DNA from: Ectothiorhodospira haloalkaliphila ATCC 51935
GTDB lineage: Bacteria; Pseudomonadota; Gammaproteobacteria; Ectothiorhodospirales; Ectothiorhodospiraceae
Length of the DNA stretch: 64,000 bases
NCBI RefSeq assembly: GCF_000633935.1
Contig: NZ_KK214995.1
Location: 301,402 to 365,401, forward strand
Direction of reading: 5' to 3'
The notes beneath the pieces were generated by a model. That model ran no database searches and was not told where the DNA came from. It saw only the letters and a program-made list of their open reading frames with translations. A program made the translations under genes and the position numbers. Shown piece after piece: positions 7,791-15,385 of this stretch (its first letter is position 1; the number at the start of each line of letters is the position of its first letter).

Positions 7791-8890
7791 ACAGCCATGA
7801 CCTCTCCCACAACACCCATCAAGAGCCGGAGCGCAAGGCGGCCCGGATCATGGTGGTGGACGATGAACGGGCCAACCTGATCCTGATGGACCGCCTGCTA
7901 CGGACTGAGGGCTATTCCAACCTGGCCCTGGTTCAGGACCCCCGGGAGGTGATCGCCACTTATCACCAGGCACCCACCGACCTGATTCTGCTGGACATCA
8001 AGATGCCGCACATGAACGGCTTCGAGGTGATGGAGCAGTTCGCCGCGCTGAATGATCCCCTGGTCCCGCCCATTCTCGTGCTCACGGCTCAGCACAGCCG
8101 TGACTACATGCTCCGGGCCCTGAGTAACGGTGCACGGGATTTCATCGGCAAACCGTTTGACCGGGCTGAGGTGCTGGCACGGGTGCGCAACATGCTGGAT
8201 GTGCAACTGGCGCACCGCATGACCCACGATCAGAAGGACATGCTGGCGCAACTGGTGCACGAGCGCACCGATGAGATCCGGCGCACCCGCCTGCAGGTGG
8301 TGCAGCGTCTGGGGCGCGCCTCGGAATACCGGGACAACGAGACCGGGTGCCATATCCTGCGCATGAGTCACATTTCGGCCCTGCTGGCCCAGCATGTGGG
8401 CTGGGATCGTGATCAATGCGAACGCATGCTCCATGCCAGCCCGATGCACGATGTGGGCAAGATCGGTATTCCCGACCAGATCCTGCTCAAACCCGGCAAG
8501 CTCACACCCGACGAATGGGAGATCATGAAGACCCATGCCACCATCGGTGCCGACATCCTCAGTGGCGATGATTCCGACCTGCTGCTCATGGCCCGGGAAA
8601 TCGCTCTCACGCATCACGAAAAATGGGACGGCAGCGGTTATCCCAATGGTCTGGCCGGTCATGATATTCCCATGACCGGCCGCATCTGCGCCCTGGCAGA
8701 TGTCTTTGACGCCCTGACCTCCTGGCGGCCCTACAAGAAGGCCTGGGCCGTGGACGATGCCCTGGACTTCATCCGCAACGGGGCAGGGCAACATTTCGAC
8801 CCGGATCTCACCGAGCTCTTCTTCAGTCTGGTGCCCGATATTCTGGCCATCCGCGAGCGTTTTCCGGAACCCATTCCCGAGGCCGACTGA
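7787..8890 (+). CDS. Response regulator c-di-GMP phosphodiesterase (REC-HD-GYP)
   Basis: 367 residues. The receiver domain has MVVDDERANLILMD and D70 in LLDIKMPHMNG. The HD-GYP domain is complete: H221/D222 in HDVGKIGIP, the stretch ILLKPGKLTPDEW, HHEKWDGSGYPNG (G284-Y285-P286) and ALADVFDALTSWRPYKKAW. It should hydrolyse c-di-GMP, as RpfG-type proteins do. The start GTG overlaps the stop of the LOV kinase (GTGA), which makes the kinase the obvious phosphodonor. The likely output is light-dependent lowering of c-di-GMP and hence a change between motile and sessile life; that link is inference. Confidence 0.93.
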   Translation: MNSHDLSHNTHQEPERKAARIMVVDDERANLILMDRLLRTEGYSNLALVQDPREVIATYHQAPTDLILLDIKMPHMNGFEVMEQFAALNDPLVPPILVLTAQHSRDYMLRALSNGARDFIGKPFDRAEVLARVRNMLDVQLAHRMTHDQKDMLAQLVHERTDEIRRTRLQVVQRLGRASEYRDNETGCHILRMSHISALLAQHVGWDRDQCERMLHASPMHDVGKIGIPDQILLKPGKLTPDEWEIMKTHATIGADILSGDDSDLLLMAREIALTHHEKWDGSGYPNGLAGHDIPMTGRICALADVFDALTSWRPYKKAWAVDDALDFIRNGAGQHFDPDLTELFFSLVPDILAIRERFPEPIPEAD

Positions 8891-8928
8891 TCCTCCTGGG
8901 CCCCTCCCCGGGTCGGCCCGATCTCCGC

Positions 8929-8950
8929 TATAATGCGGGGCTTTCCCCGC
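8929..8950 (+). promoter_or_regulatory. Probable hom-thrC promoter -10 box and leader hairpin
   Basis: TATAAT at 8929-8934 matches the sigma70 -10 consensus, but no good -35 hexamer is seen 16-18 bases upstream. Directly after it GCGGGG-CTTT-CCCCGC (8935-8950) can form a 6-bp hairpin at the expected start of the transcript, followed by the hom ribosome site. Confidence 0.45.
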
Positions 8951-8966
8951 CATAGGAGCCAGATCA

Positions 8967-10277
8967 TTGGAACCCGTCAAAGTCGGCCTGTTGGGCCTTG
9001 GGACCGTGGGCAGCGGCACGGTCAGAGTGCTCAAGCGCAATAGCGACGAGATCACCCGCCGCGCCGGTCGTGGTATCGAACTCGTGGCGGCTGCGGCCCG
9101 CAATCTGGACTCCCTGGGCGATCTGGACGTGAGTGGCATGCGCCTCACCGAGGAAGCCCTGGAGGTGGTGGACGACCCCGAGGTTCAGGTGATCGTCGAA
9201 CTGATCGGGGGCACGACACTGGCCCGGGAACTGGTGCTGCGGGCCATTGACCAGGGCAAGCACGTGGTGACGGCCAACAAGGCCCTGATCGCCCTGCACG
9301 GCAACGAGATCTTCAGCCGCGCTCAGGAACGCGGCGTGATGGTGGCCTTCGAGGCCGCCGTGGCCGGCGGCATCCCCATCATCAAGGCCATCCGCGAAGG
9401 CCTGACCGGCAACCGCATTGAATGGCTGGCAGGCATCATCAATGGCACCGGGAACTTCATCCTCACCGAAATGCGCGACAAGGGGCGGGAGTTCGCCGAT
9501 GTGCTGGCGGAGGCCCAGCGTCTGGGTTACGCCGAGGCCGATCCCACCTTTGATGTGGAAGGCGTGGACGCGGCCCACAAGCTGACCATCCTGGCCTCCA
9601 TTGCCTTTGGTATCCCACTGCAGTTCGACCGGGTTTATACCGAGGGCATCTCCGGCATCTCCCGGGATGACGTGGTCTACGCCAACGAACTGGGCTACCG
9701 CATCAAGCATCTGGGCATTGCCCGCCGGGCCAATGGGGGCATCGAGTTGCGGGTGCATCCCACCCTGATTCCCGAGCGGCGCCTGATCGCCAACGTGGAC
9801 GGCGTACTCAATGCCGTGCTGGTGTGGGGCGATGCCGTGGGCCCAACCCTCTATTACGGCCCCGGGGCCGGTTCCGAGCCCACCGCCTCGGCGGTGGTCG
9901 CCGACCTGGTGGACGTGGTCCGCGCCCTGACCACCGACCCGGAGAACCGCGTGCCGCATCTGGCCTTCCAGGCCGATGCCCTGTCGGATGTTTCCATCCT
10001 CTCCATGGACGACGTGCAAACTGCCTTCTATCTGCGCCTGCGGGTGCTGGATCGTCCGGGTGTGATGGCCGATATCACCCGGATCCTGGCGGACCTGGAC
10101 ATCAGCATCGAGGCCATCATGCAGAAGGAGCCGGATGAAGATACCCAGGAAGCCGATGTGATCATGCTGACCCACCAGGTGCGCGAGGGTAATCTCAACC
10201 AGGCCATCGGCCGTATCGAGTCCCTGGACAGCGTGATCACCCCGGTGACCCGCATCCGCCTGGAAAACCTCAAGTAA
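8967..10277 (+). CDS. hom: Homoserine dehydrogenase
   Basis: 436 residues. It reduces aspartate semialdehyde to homoserine with NAD(P)H in the threonine/methionine pathway. The N-terminal Rossmann motif is VGLLGLGTVGSGTV, followed by the homoserine dehydrogenase catalytic region (NGTGNFILTEM, AEADPTFDVEGVDAAHKL). The C-terminal part (about 350-430, DRPGVMADITRILADL) is an ACT domain, the usual site of threonine feedback. It is a stand-alone enzyme, not fused to aspartokinase. The start is TTG at 8967 with AGGAG about 8 bases before. thrC follows after 36 bases on the same strand. Confidence 0.95.
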   Translation: MEPVKVGLLGLGTVGSGTVRVLKRNSDEITRRAGRGIELVAAAARNLDSLGDLDVSGMRLTEEALEVVDDPEVQVIVELIGGTTLARELVLRAIDQGKHVVTANKALIALHGNEIFSRAQERGVMVAFEAAVAGGIPIIKAIREGLTGNRIEWLAGIINGTGNFILTEMRDKGREFADVLAEAQRLGYAEADPTFDVEGVDAAHKLTILASIAFGIPLQFDRVYTEGISGISRDDVVYANELGYRIKHLGIARRANGGIELRVHPTLIPERRLIANVDGVLNAVLVWGDAVGPTLYYGPGAGSEPTASAVVADLVDVVRALTTDPENRVPHLAFQADALSDVSILSMDDVQTAFYLRLRVLDRPGVMADITRILADLDISIEAIMQKEPDEDTQEADVIMLTHQVREGNLNQAIGRIESLDSVITPVTRIRLENLK

Positions 10278-10313
10278 CATCGCGTCAATACGCCCCGACC
10301 CCGAGACCCGACC

Positions 10314-11456
10314 ATGCCTTTCCGACCCCGTTACACCGGCATCATCGAACGCTATCGTGACCGCCTGCCGGTGCATGACGATGCCCGCATCATCTCCCTG
10401 GGCGAGGGCAACACGCCCCTCATCCGGCTGAACAACGTCCCCCGGGTGCTGGGCAAGGAAGTGGACATCTACGTGAAGTTCGAGGGGCTCAACCCCACAG
10501 GCTCCTTCAAGGACCGGGGCATGACCATGGCCGTCACCCGCGCCGTGGAGGAGGGCTCCCGAGCCATCATCTGTGCCTCCACCGGCAACACCTCTGCCTC
10601 GGCAGCCGCTTACGCGGCCCGGGCCGGGATCACTGCCTTCGTGCTCATTCCCGATGGCAAGATTGCCCAGGGCAAACTGGCCCAGGCCATGATGCATGGC
10701 TCCACGGTCATCCAGATCAAGGGGAATTTTGACGCCGGCATGCGCTTGGTGAAGCAGGTGGCCGAAACCTCACCAGTGACGGTGGTGAACTCGGTCAACC
10801 CTTACCGTCTGCAGGGCCAGAAGACGGCGGCCTTCGAGATCGTCGAGGAACTGGGGCGTGCCCCGGATTACCACTGCCTGCCGGTGGGCAATGCCGGCAA
10901 CATCACTGCCCACTGGATTGGCTATTGCGAGTATTCCTCGGCCTCTGGGGATCACGTGACCGAGTCGTGCGGGTTCTGCAAGGGCCGCTGCATGTACGCC
11001 GGTGGCGCCATCGTGGGCAATCGCCCGCGCATGGTGGGCTACCAGGCCAGTGGCAGCGCACCCTTCATGCGCGGCGCCATGGTGGACGACCCGGATACGG
11101 TAGCCACGGCCATCCGGATCGGGCATCCCCAGTCCTGGGAGTACGCCTGGAAGGTGAAGGAAGAGTCCGGCGGCTGGTTCGATGAGTGCTCCGACGAGGA
11201 GATCCTGGCCGCGCAGAAACTGTTGGCTGAACGGGAGGGCGTGTTCTGTGAGCCCGCCTCTGCCACCTCGCTGGCCGGCGCCCTGCGTGACGTGAAGGCG
11301 GGCAAGATTCCCGAGGGCTCCAGCATCGTGTGCACCCTGACGGGGCATGGCCTGAAGGACCCGGACATCGCCATCCAGCAGAGCTTGCGGGCGCCGCTGA
11401 CGGTGGAAGCAGATCTGGATTCGGTGAAGCGGGCCATCCTGGATAACATGGCCTGA
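10314..11456 (+). CDS. thrC: Threonine synthase with cysteine-rich insertion
   Basis: 380 residues of the short PLP fold-type II threonine synthase, converting O-phosphohomoserine to threonine. The PLP lysine lies in NPTGSFKDRGM, and STGNTSASAAAYAARAG, PVGNAGNITA and LTGHGLKDP are typical. Between NAGNITAHW and PRMVGYQASG, where Bacillus-type ThrC has a short loop, there are about 20 extra residues containing TESCGFCKGRCMYAGG. C205, C219, C222 and C226 could form a metal or Fe-S site or a redox switch; I do not know this variant as a described form. It lies 36 bases after hom, in an evident two-gene operon. Confidence 0.95.
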   Translation: MPFRPRYTGIIERYRDRLPVHDDARIISLGEGNTPLIRLNNVPRVLGKEVDIYVKFEGLNPTGSFKDRGMTMAVTRAVEEGSRAIICASTGNTSASAAAYAARAGITAFVLIPDGKIAQGKLAQAMMHGSTVIQIKGNFDAGMRLVKQVAETSPVTVVNSVNPYRLQGQKTAAFEIVEELGRAPDYHCLPVGNAGNITAHWIGYCEYSSASGDHVTESCGFCKGRCMYAGGAIVGNRPRMVGYQASGSAPFMRGAMVDDPDTVATAIRIGHPQSWEYAWKVKEESGGWFDECSDEEILAAQKLLAEREGVFCEPASATSLAGALRDVKAGKIPEGSSIVCTLTGHGLKDPDIAIQQSLRAPLTVEADLDSVKRAILDNMA

Positions 11457-11483
11457 GGTGGAGCGCCTTCTCACTCCCCCTTA

Positions 11484-11520
11484 CCCCAACCCCTCTCCCG
11501 CTAGCGGGAGAGGGGCTCCC
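11484..11520 (+). repeat. CCCCTCTCCC-type palindromic repeat (terminator-like) after thrC
   Basis: The core at 11490-11515 is a perfect 26-base palindrome with arms CCCCTCTCCCGC and GCGGGAGAGGGG, preceded by TTACCCCAA. Related copies lie at 13459, 37931, 58127, 62157 and 62217. It sits between the convergent genes thrC and the DUF815 ATPase and may serve as a terminator. Confidence 0.7.
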
Positions 11521-11548
11521 TTGGTCCCTGTTTCACCAATGGCAGGGA

Positions 11549-12406
11549 TCAAGCCTCCCCCTGTCGCCCGGTCCAGTCCCGCGCAAACTGCCAGGCCACC
11601 CGGCCGCTGCGGGAACCCCTCAGCAGGGCATACTGCAGGGCCTCGCGCCGTGCCGCCTCGGTCATCGGGCCGCCGCCCAGGTGCGCCAGCCAATGCCTGA
11701 CCACCTCCAGGTACTGAGCCTGGGAAAAGGGATGAAAGGCTACCCAGAGGCCGAATCGCTCCGATAGCGACACCTTTTCCTCCACCGCCTCGCCAGGATG
11801 GATTTCGTCATCCACCCGCTTCGCTTCCAGGTTGTCCGCACTGCGCTCGGGCATCAGATGACGACGATTGGAGGTGGCATAGATGATCACGTTCTCCGGC
11901 GTGGCCTCCAGGTCACCGTCCAGGGCGGCCTTCAGTGCCTTGTAGGCCGGTTCGTTGGCCTCGAAAGACAGGTCATCGGCGAACAGCACGAACCGCTCCG
12001 AACGATCACGCAGCGGCGCCACGATGCGCGGCAGGTCCACCAGTTCGTGGGCATCCACTTGCACCAGACGCAGCCCCTCACTGGCATAGCGGGTCAGCAG
12101 GGCGCGCATCAACGAGGACTTCCCCGTACCCCGGGCACCCCAGAGCAGGGCATTATTGGCCGGCCGCCCGGCGAGGAACTGCCGGGTATTGCGCTCCAGC
12201 AATTCTCGCGGTCGCCCGATGTGCAATAGATCGTCGAGCGACAGCGGGCTGACTTCAGGGATGGATTGCAACTGCCCCTGACGCCAGCGAAATGCCGGTG
12301 CGTCCCACTGGATCGGCGGGGCAGGGGGTGGCAGCATCCCCTCCAGTCGCTCCATGAGTGAGTGGGCCCGCTGCAGCACCGCCTCCAGATCAACACGATC
12401 AGACAT
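11549..12406 (-). CDS. DUF815 family AAA-type ATPase
   Basis: 285 residues. Walker A is LLWGARGTGKSSL (about 88-100) and Walker B is VLFADDLSFE (about 140-149); YATSNRRHLMPE is a sensor-like motif. The DUF815 family is widespread in proteobacteria and has no established function. The upstream gene on the same strand (DUF2721 membrane protein) ends 9 bases before this start, so they are probably co-transcribed. The C-terminal region is Arg-rich, as is usual in AAA lid domains. Confidence 0.85.
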   Translation of the reverse strand: MSDRVDLEAVLQRAHSLMERLEGMLPPPAPPIQWDAPAFRWRQGQLQSIPEVSPLSLDDLLHIGRPRELLERNTRQFLAGRPANNALLWGARGTGKSSLMRALLTRYASEGLRLVQVDAHELVDLPRIVAPLRDRSERFVLFADDLSFEANEPAYKALKAALDGDLEATPENVIIYATSNRRHLMPERSADNLEAKRVDDEIHPGEAVEEKVSLSERFGLWVAFHPFSQAQYLEVVRHWLAHLGGGPMTEAARREALQYALLRGSRSGRVAWQFARDWTGRQGEA

Positions 12407-12415
12407 TCAGGGCTC

Positions 12416-12862
12416 CTAGCCTTCGCGGTTGCTCAGGGTGAGGCTCTCCACCGCCAGGAAGACCTCTCTCAGGAACAGGCCCAGGGCCGTGATCAGGCTG
12501 GCCATGGCCAGCACGAACATGGCACCCACCATCCGGGGATGTTCCATATCGAAGAGAAAGTCCAGAAATACGGTCACGATGGTCAGGCACACCAGCATGG
12601 CCGTGGTAATGCACAAGGTCATCCCCCAATGGACCAGGCGCGCACGGTCATCCAGGATCTTCAGTTCCCGTTCGCTCCATTCACGGCGTTTGGCATCCGG
12701 TGCGTGCATCATCTGGGCGAGATGCCGGCGGCGGTCCACCACCCGGCCGAGACGGGCGACAAAGGCATTCACGAATCCGGCGATGGCCACCAACAGGAAG
12801 ACAGGCGCCACGGACAACTGGATGACTTGCGAGATTTCAATGGGCGAGGTGGAGTCGATCAT
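12416..12862 (-). CDS. DUF2721 family membrane protein
   Basis: 148 residues from the ATG at 12862. Three hydrophobic segments are seen: VIQLSVAPVFLLVAIAGFVN, MTLCITTAMLVCLTIVTVF and MVGAMFVLAMASLITALGLF. The stretch between the first and second segments is charged and Arg-rich and is probably cytoplasmic. This matches the small DUF2721 family of unknown function. A TTG at 12901 in frame would lengthen it by 13 residues, but a short well-signalled frame ends 4 bases before the ATG (see next entry). It is transcribed with the DUF815 ATPase and away from the hemerythrin gene. Confidence 0.75.
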   Translation of the reverse strand: MIDSTSPIEISQVIQLSVAPVFLLVAIAGFVNAFVARLGRVVDRRRHLAQMMHAPDAKRREWSERELKILDDRARLVHWGMTLCITTAMLVCLTIVTVFLDFLFDMEHPRMVGAMFVLAMASLITALGLFLREVFLAVESLTLSNREG

Positions 12863-12866
12863 GCGA

Positions 12867-12911
12867 TCACCGCTGCAGAATGTTGTGATAGTCGATTTCA
12901 ACTATATCCAT
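12867..12911 (-). CDS. Possible 14-residue leader peptide before DUF2721 gene
   Basis: On the - strand GGAGG lies 4 bases before an ATG at 12911 that opens a 14-codon frame (MDIVEIDYHNILQR) ending in TGA 4 bases before the DUF2721 ATG. The ribosome site is the best in this gap, and the tight spacing suggests translational coupling. No regulatory residue run is evident. It may be chance. Confidence 0.3.
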   Translation of the reverse strand: MDIVEIDYHNILQR

Positions 12912-12976
12912 AAATCCTCCGGTCATGCATCCTGTGCTATGTTAGGGATATATGCCCCTTCGCGAGGTAATGCATC

Positions 12977-13423
12977 ATGAGCGAACATGCCAGAATCGAG
13001 GAACTGCCTCAGGTGGGCATGGCATTCATGGATGATGATCACGAGGAGGCCATGGGCCTGCTCGCCCGCGTGGTCGAAACCCTGGAAGCATCCCGTGACG
13101 GCCATGCGGAGCCGGAGGGGCTTCGCCGAGACCTGCGCAATTTCATAGAGCACAGCCGGGCCCATTTTCGGCGTGAGGAAGTGATCATGAAGGCCGTCCA
13201 TTTCCCACCCTTCCACATTCACAAGAACGAACACGATCAGCGTCTGGAAGAACTGGTCACCTACGTGGATGATCTGGATGCCGGTGTGATCGGGCTGGAA
13301 GACTTGAAGGACCAGTTCCTCAATGAATTCCTGCCCTGGTACCAACGCCACTGCGACACCATGGATCAGGCCACCGCGCGTTACGTGGAGAAGCAAGCCG
13401 CCGCAGGACCGACCAAGGCCTGA
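12977..13423 (+). CDS. Bacteriohemerythrin-like protein
   Basis: 148 residues of the hemerythrin four-helix fold, which binds O2 at a di-iron centre. The iron ligands appear in DDDHEE, HSRAHFRREE, HIHKNEHD and WYQRHCDTMD, so the set of His and acidic ligands is essentially complete. The protein is stand-alone with no receptor domain. It is divergent from the DUF2721/DUF815 pair and followed by a palindromic repeat. Roles proposed for such proteins are oxygen buffering, sensing or delivery; the physiological role here cannot be told. Confidence 0.9.
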   Translation: MSEHARIEELPQVGMAFMDDDHEEAMGLLARVVETLEASRDGHAEPEGLRRDLRNFIEHSRAHFRREEVIMKAVHFPPFHIHKNEHDQRLEELVTYVDDLDAGVIGLEDLKDQFLNEFLPWYQRHCDTMDQATARYVEKQAAAGPTKA

Positions 13424-13458
13424 ATCCTTCGCACCAGACTCCGCAGGCAACTGACCAG

Positions 13459-13496
13459 ATCCCTCCCCCCATGGGGAGAGGGGTTGGGTGAGGGGG
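13459..13496 (-). repeat. Palindromic repeat between hemerythrin gene and ettA
   Basis: CTCCCCCCATGGGGAGAG followed by GGGTTGGGTGAGGGGG is, read on the - strand, another copy of the CCCCAACCCCTCTCCC palindrome. It separates two convergent genes and could terminate both. Confidence 0.6.
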
Positions 13497-13525
13497 AAAA
13501 GGGGCGGCCCTGGGAAGAAGGCGAC

Positions 13526-15193
13526 TCAGGTCTCCAGGCGACGGTATTTCACCCGATGGGGCTGGTCCGCGTCGCTGCCCAGGCGCTTGCGGCGGTCCTC
13601 CTCGTAATCCTGGTAATTCCCCTCGAAGAAGACCACATTGCCGTCCTCCTCGAAAGCCAGGATATGGGTGGCGATACGGTCCAGGAACCAGCGATCGTGC
13701 GAGATCACCACGGCGCTGCCGGGGAAGTCCAGGATCGCCTCTTCCAGCGCTCTCAGGGTTTCCACGTCCAGATCGTTGGTGGGTTCGTCCAGCAGCAGCA
13801 GGTTGCCACCGCTGCGCAGCAACTTGGCCAGGTGGGCGCGATTACGCTCACCGCCGGAAAGCTCCTTCATGAGCTTTTGCTGATCACTGCCCTTGAAGTT
13901 GAAGCGACCCACATAGGCCCGGGAGGGCATCTGGAAGTTGCCCACATGGATGATGTCCTGCCCATCCGAGACCTCTTCCCACACCGTGCGCTGATCCTGC
14001 AGGGCATCACGGGTCTGATCCACATAGGCCACCTGCACGGTCTCACCGACGCGGATCTCGCCTGAATCCGGCTTCTCCTGGCCAACGATCATGCGAAACA
14101 GTGTGGACTTGCCTACCCCGTTGGGGCCGATGACACCGACAATGCCACCGCGAGGCAGGGAGAAGGAAAGGTTTTCATACAGCACCCGGTCCCCGTAGGA
14201 CTTGCTCACCCCATCCAGATCCACCACCACGTCGCCCAGGCGTGGGCCCGGTGGGATATAGATCTCCTTGGTCTCGCTGCGTTTCTGGTAGTCCTGTGAG
14301 GAGAGCTCCTCAAAGCGCTTGAGACGGGCCTTGCTCTTGGCGGAACGGCCCTTGGGGTTGCTGCGCACCCATTCCAGCTCCGATTCCATGTTCTTGCGGC
14401 GGGCGCTTTCCTGTTTCTCCTCGATTTCCAGGCGTTTCTCCTTCTGTTCCAGCCAGGACGAGTAGTTGCCCTGCCAGGGAATGCCTTGCCCCCGGTCCAG
14501 TTCAAGGATCCAGCCGGCCACATTATCCAGGAAGTAACGATCGTGGGTGACCGCCACCACGGTGCCGGTGAATTCCGACAGAAAGCGCTCCAGCCAGGCC
14601 ACCGATTCAGCGTCCAGGTGGTTGGTGGGTTCGTCCAGGATCAGCATGTCCGGAGCCGAGAGCAGCAGGCGGCACAGGGCCACGCGGCGGCGCTCACCAC
14701 CGGAGAGCTTGGTGACATCGGCATCCCAGGGGGGCAGACGCAGGGCATCGGCAGCCACTTCCAGCTTGCGCTCCAGATCCCAGGCGCCAGCGGAGTCGAT
14801 GCGATCCTGAAGTTCGGCCTGCTCGGCCAGCAGGCTATCGAAATCCGCGTCGGGGTTGGCGAATTCCTCGGCGATGGCATTGAAGCGGTCCACCAGGGCC
14901 TTCACCTCGCCGACGCCGTCCTCCACGTTGCCGCGCACGTCCTTCTCCGGATCAAGATGAGGCTCCTGGGAAAGAAAGCCGATCTTGATGCCCGGTTGCG
15001 GGCGTGCCTCGCCGATGTATTCCTTGTCCAGGCCCGCCATGATGCGCAACAGGGTGGATTTACCCGCACCGTTATAACCCAGCACGCCGATCTTGGCGCC
15101 CGGGAAGAAGTTCAGCGAGATGTCCTTGAGGATTTCCTTCTTTGGCGGGACGACCTTGCCCACACCATTCATGGTGTAGATGTATTGGGCCAT
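13526..15193 (-). CDS. ettA: Energy-dependent translational throttle protein EttA (ABC-F)
   Basis: 555 residues, the same length as E. coli EttA. It has two ABC domains and no membrane segment. The first has GYNGAGKST and [11 protein letters not shown] with [11 protein letters not shown]; the second has GPNGVGKST and [12 protein letters not shown] with [11 protein letters not shown]. The linker contains the ABC-F arm and the Lys/Arg-rich stretch [19 protein letters not shown]. EttA binds the ribosomal E site and gates entry into elongation according to the ATP/ADP ratio. It stands alone between convergent hemerythrin and divergent GGDEF genes. Confidence 0.95.
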   Translation of the reverse strand: MAQYIYTMNGVGKVVPPKKEILKDISLNFFPGAKIGVLGYNGAGKSTLLRIMAGLDKEYIGEARPQPGIKIGFLSQEPHLDPEKDVRGNVEDGVGEVKALVDRFNAIAEEFANPDADFDSLLAEQAELQDRIDSAGAWDLERKLEVAADALRLPPWDADVTKLSGGERRRVALCRLLLSAPDMLILDEPTNHLDAESVAWLERFLSEFTGTVVAVTHDRYFLDNVAGWILELDRGQGIPWQGNYSSWLEQKEKRLEIEEKQESARRKNMESELEWVRSNPKGRSAKSKARLKRFEELSSQDYQKRSETKEIYIPPGPRLGDVVVDLDGVSKSYGDRVLYENLSFSLPRGGIVGVIGPNGVGKSTLFRMIVGQEKPDSGEIRVGETVQVAYVDQTRDALQDQRTVWEEVSDGQDIIHVGNFQMPSRAYVGRFNFKGSDQQKLMKELSGGERNRAHLAKLLRSGGNLLLLDEPTNDLDVETLRALEEAILDFPGSAVVISHDRWFLDRIATHILAFEEDGNVVFFEGNYQDYEEDRRKRLGSDADQPHRVKYRRLET

Positions 15194-15385
15194 ATGGAAC
15201 CTGTATGGGGAATGAGTTGTGCGATGAAAGCGGGCGACTGGCCCGGTGCGTTGCCCGCATTATCCTGAAGTTGACCGGCAGTTTCCAGCGGCCGCCTCGG
15301 CAAGTGCCCATATATGCGGGTTTTTTTACCTTGAAAGGGCCACCGCCTTTTGGCAAGCTGGACCCATTCCAATCGCGAAACCCGG

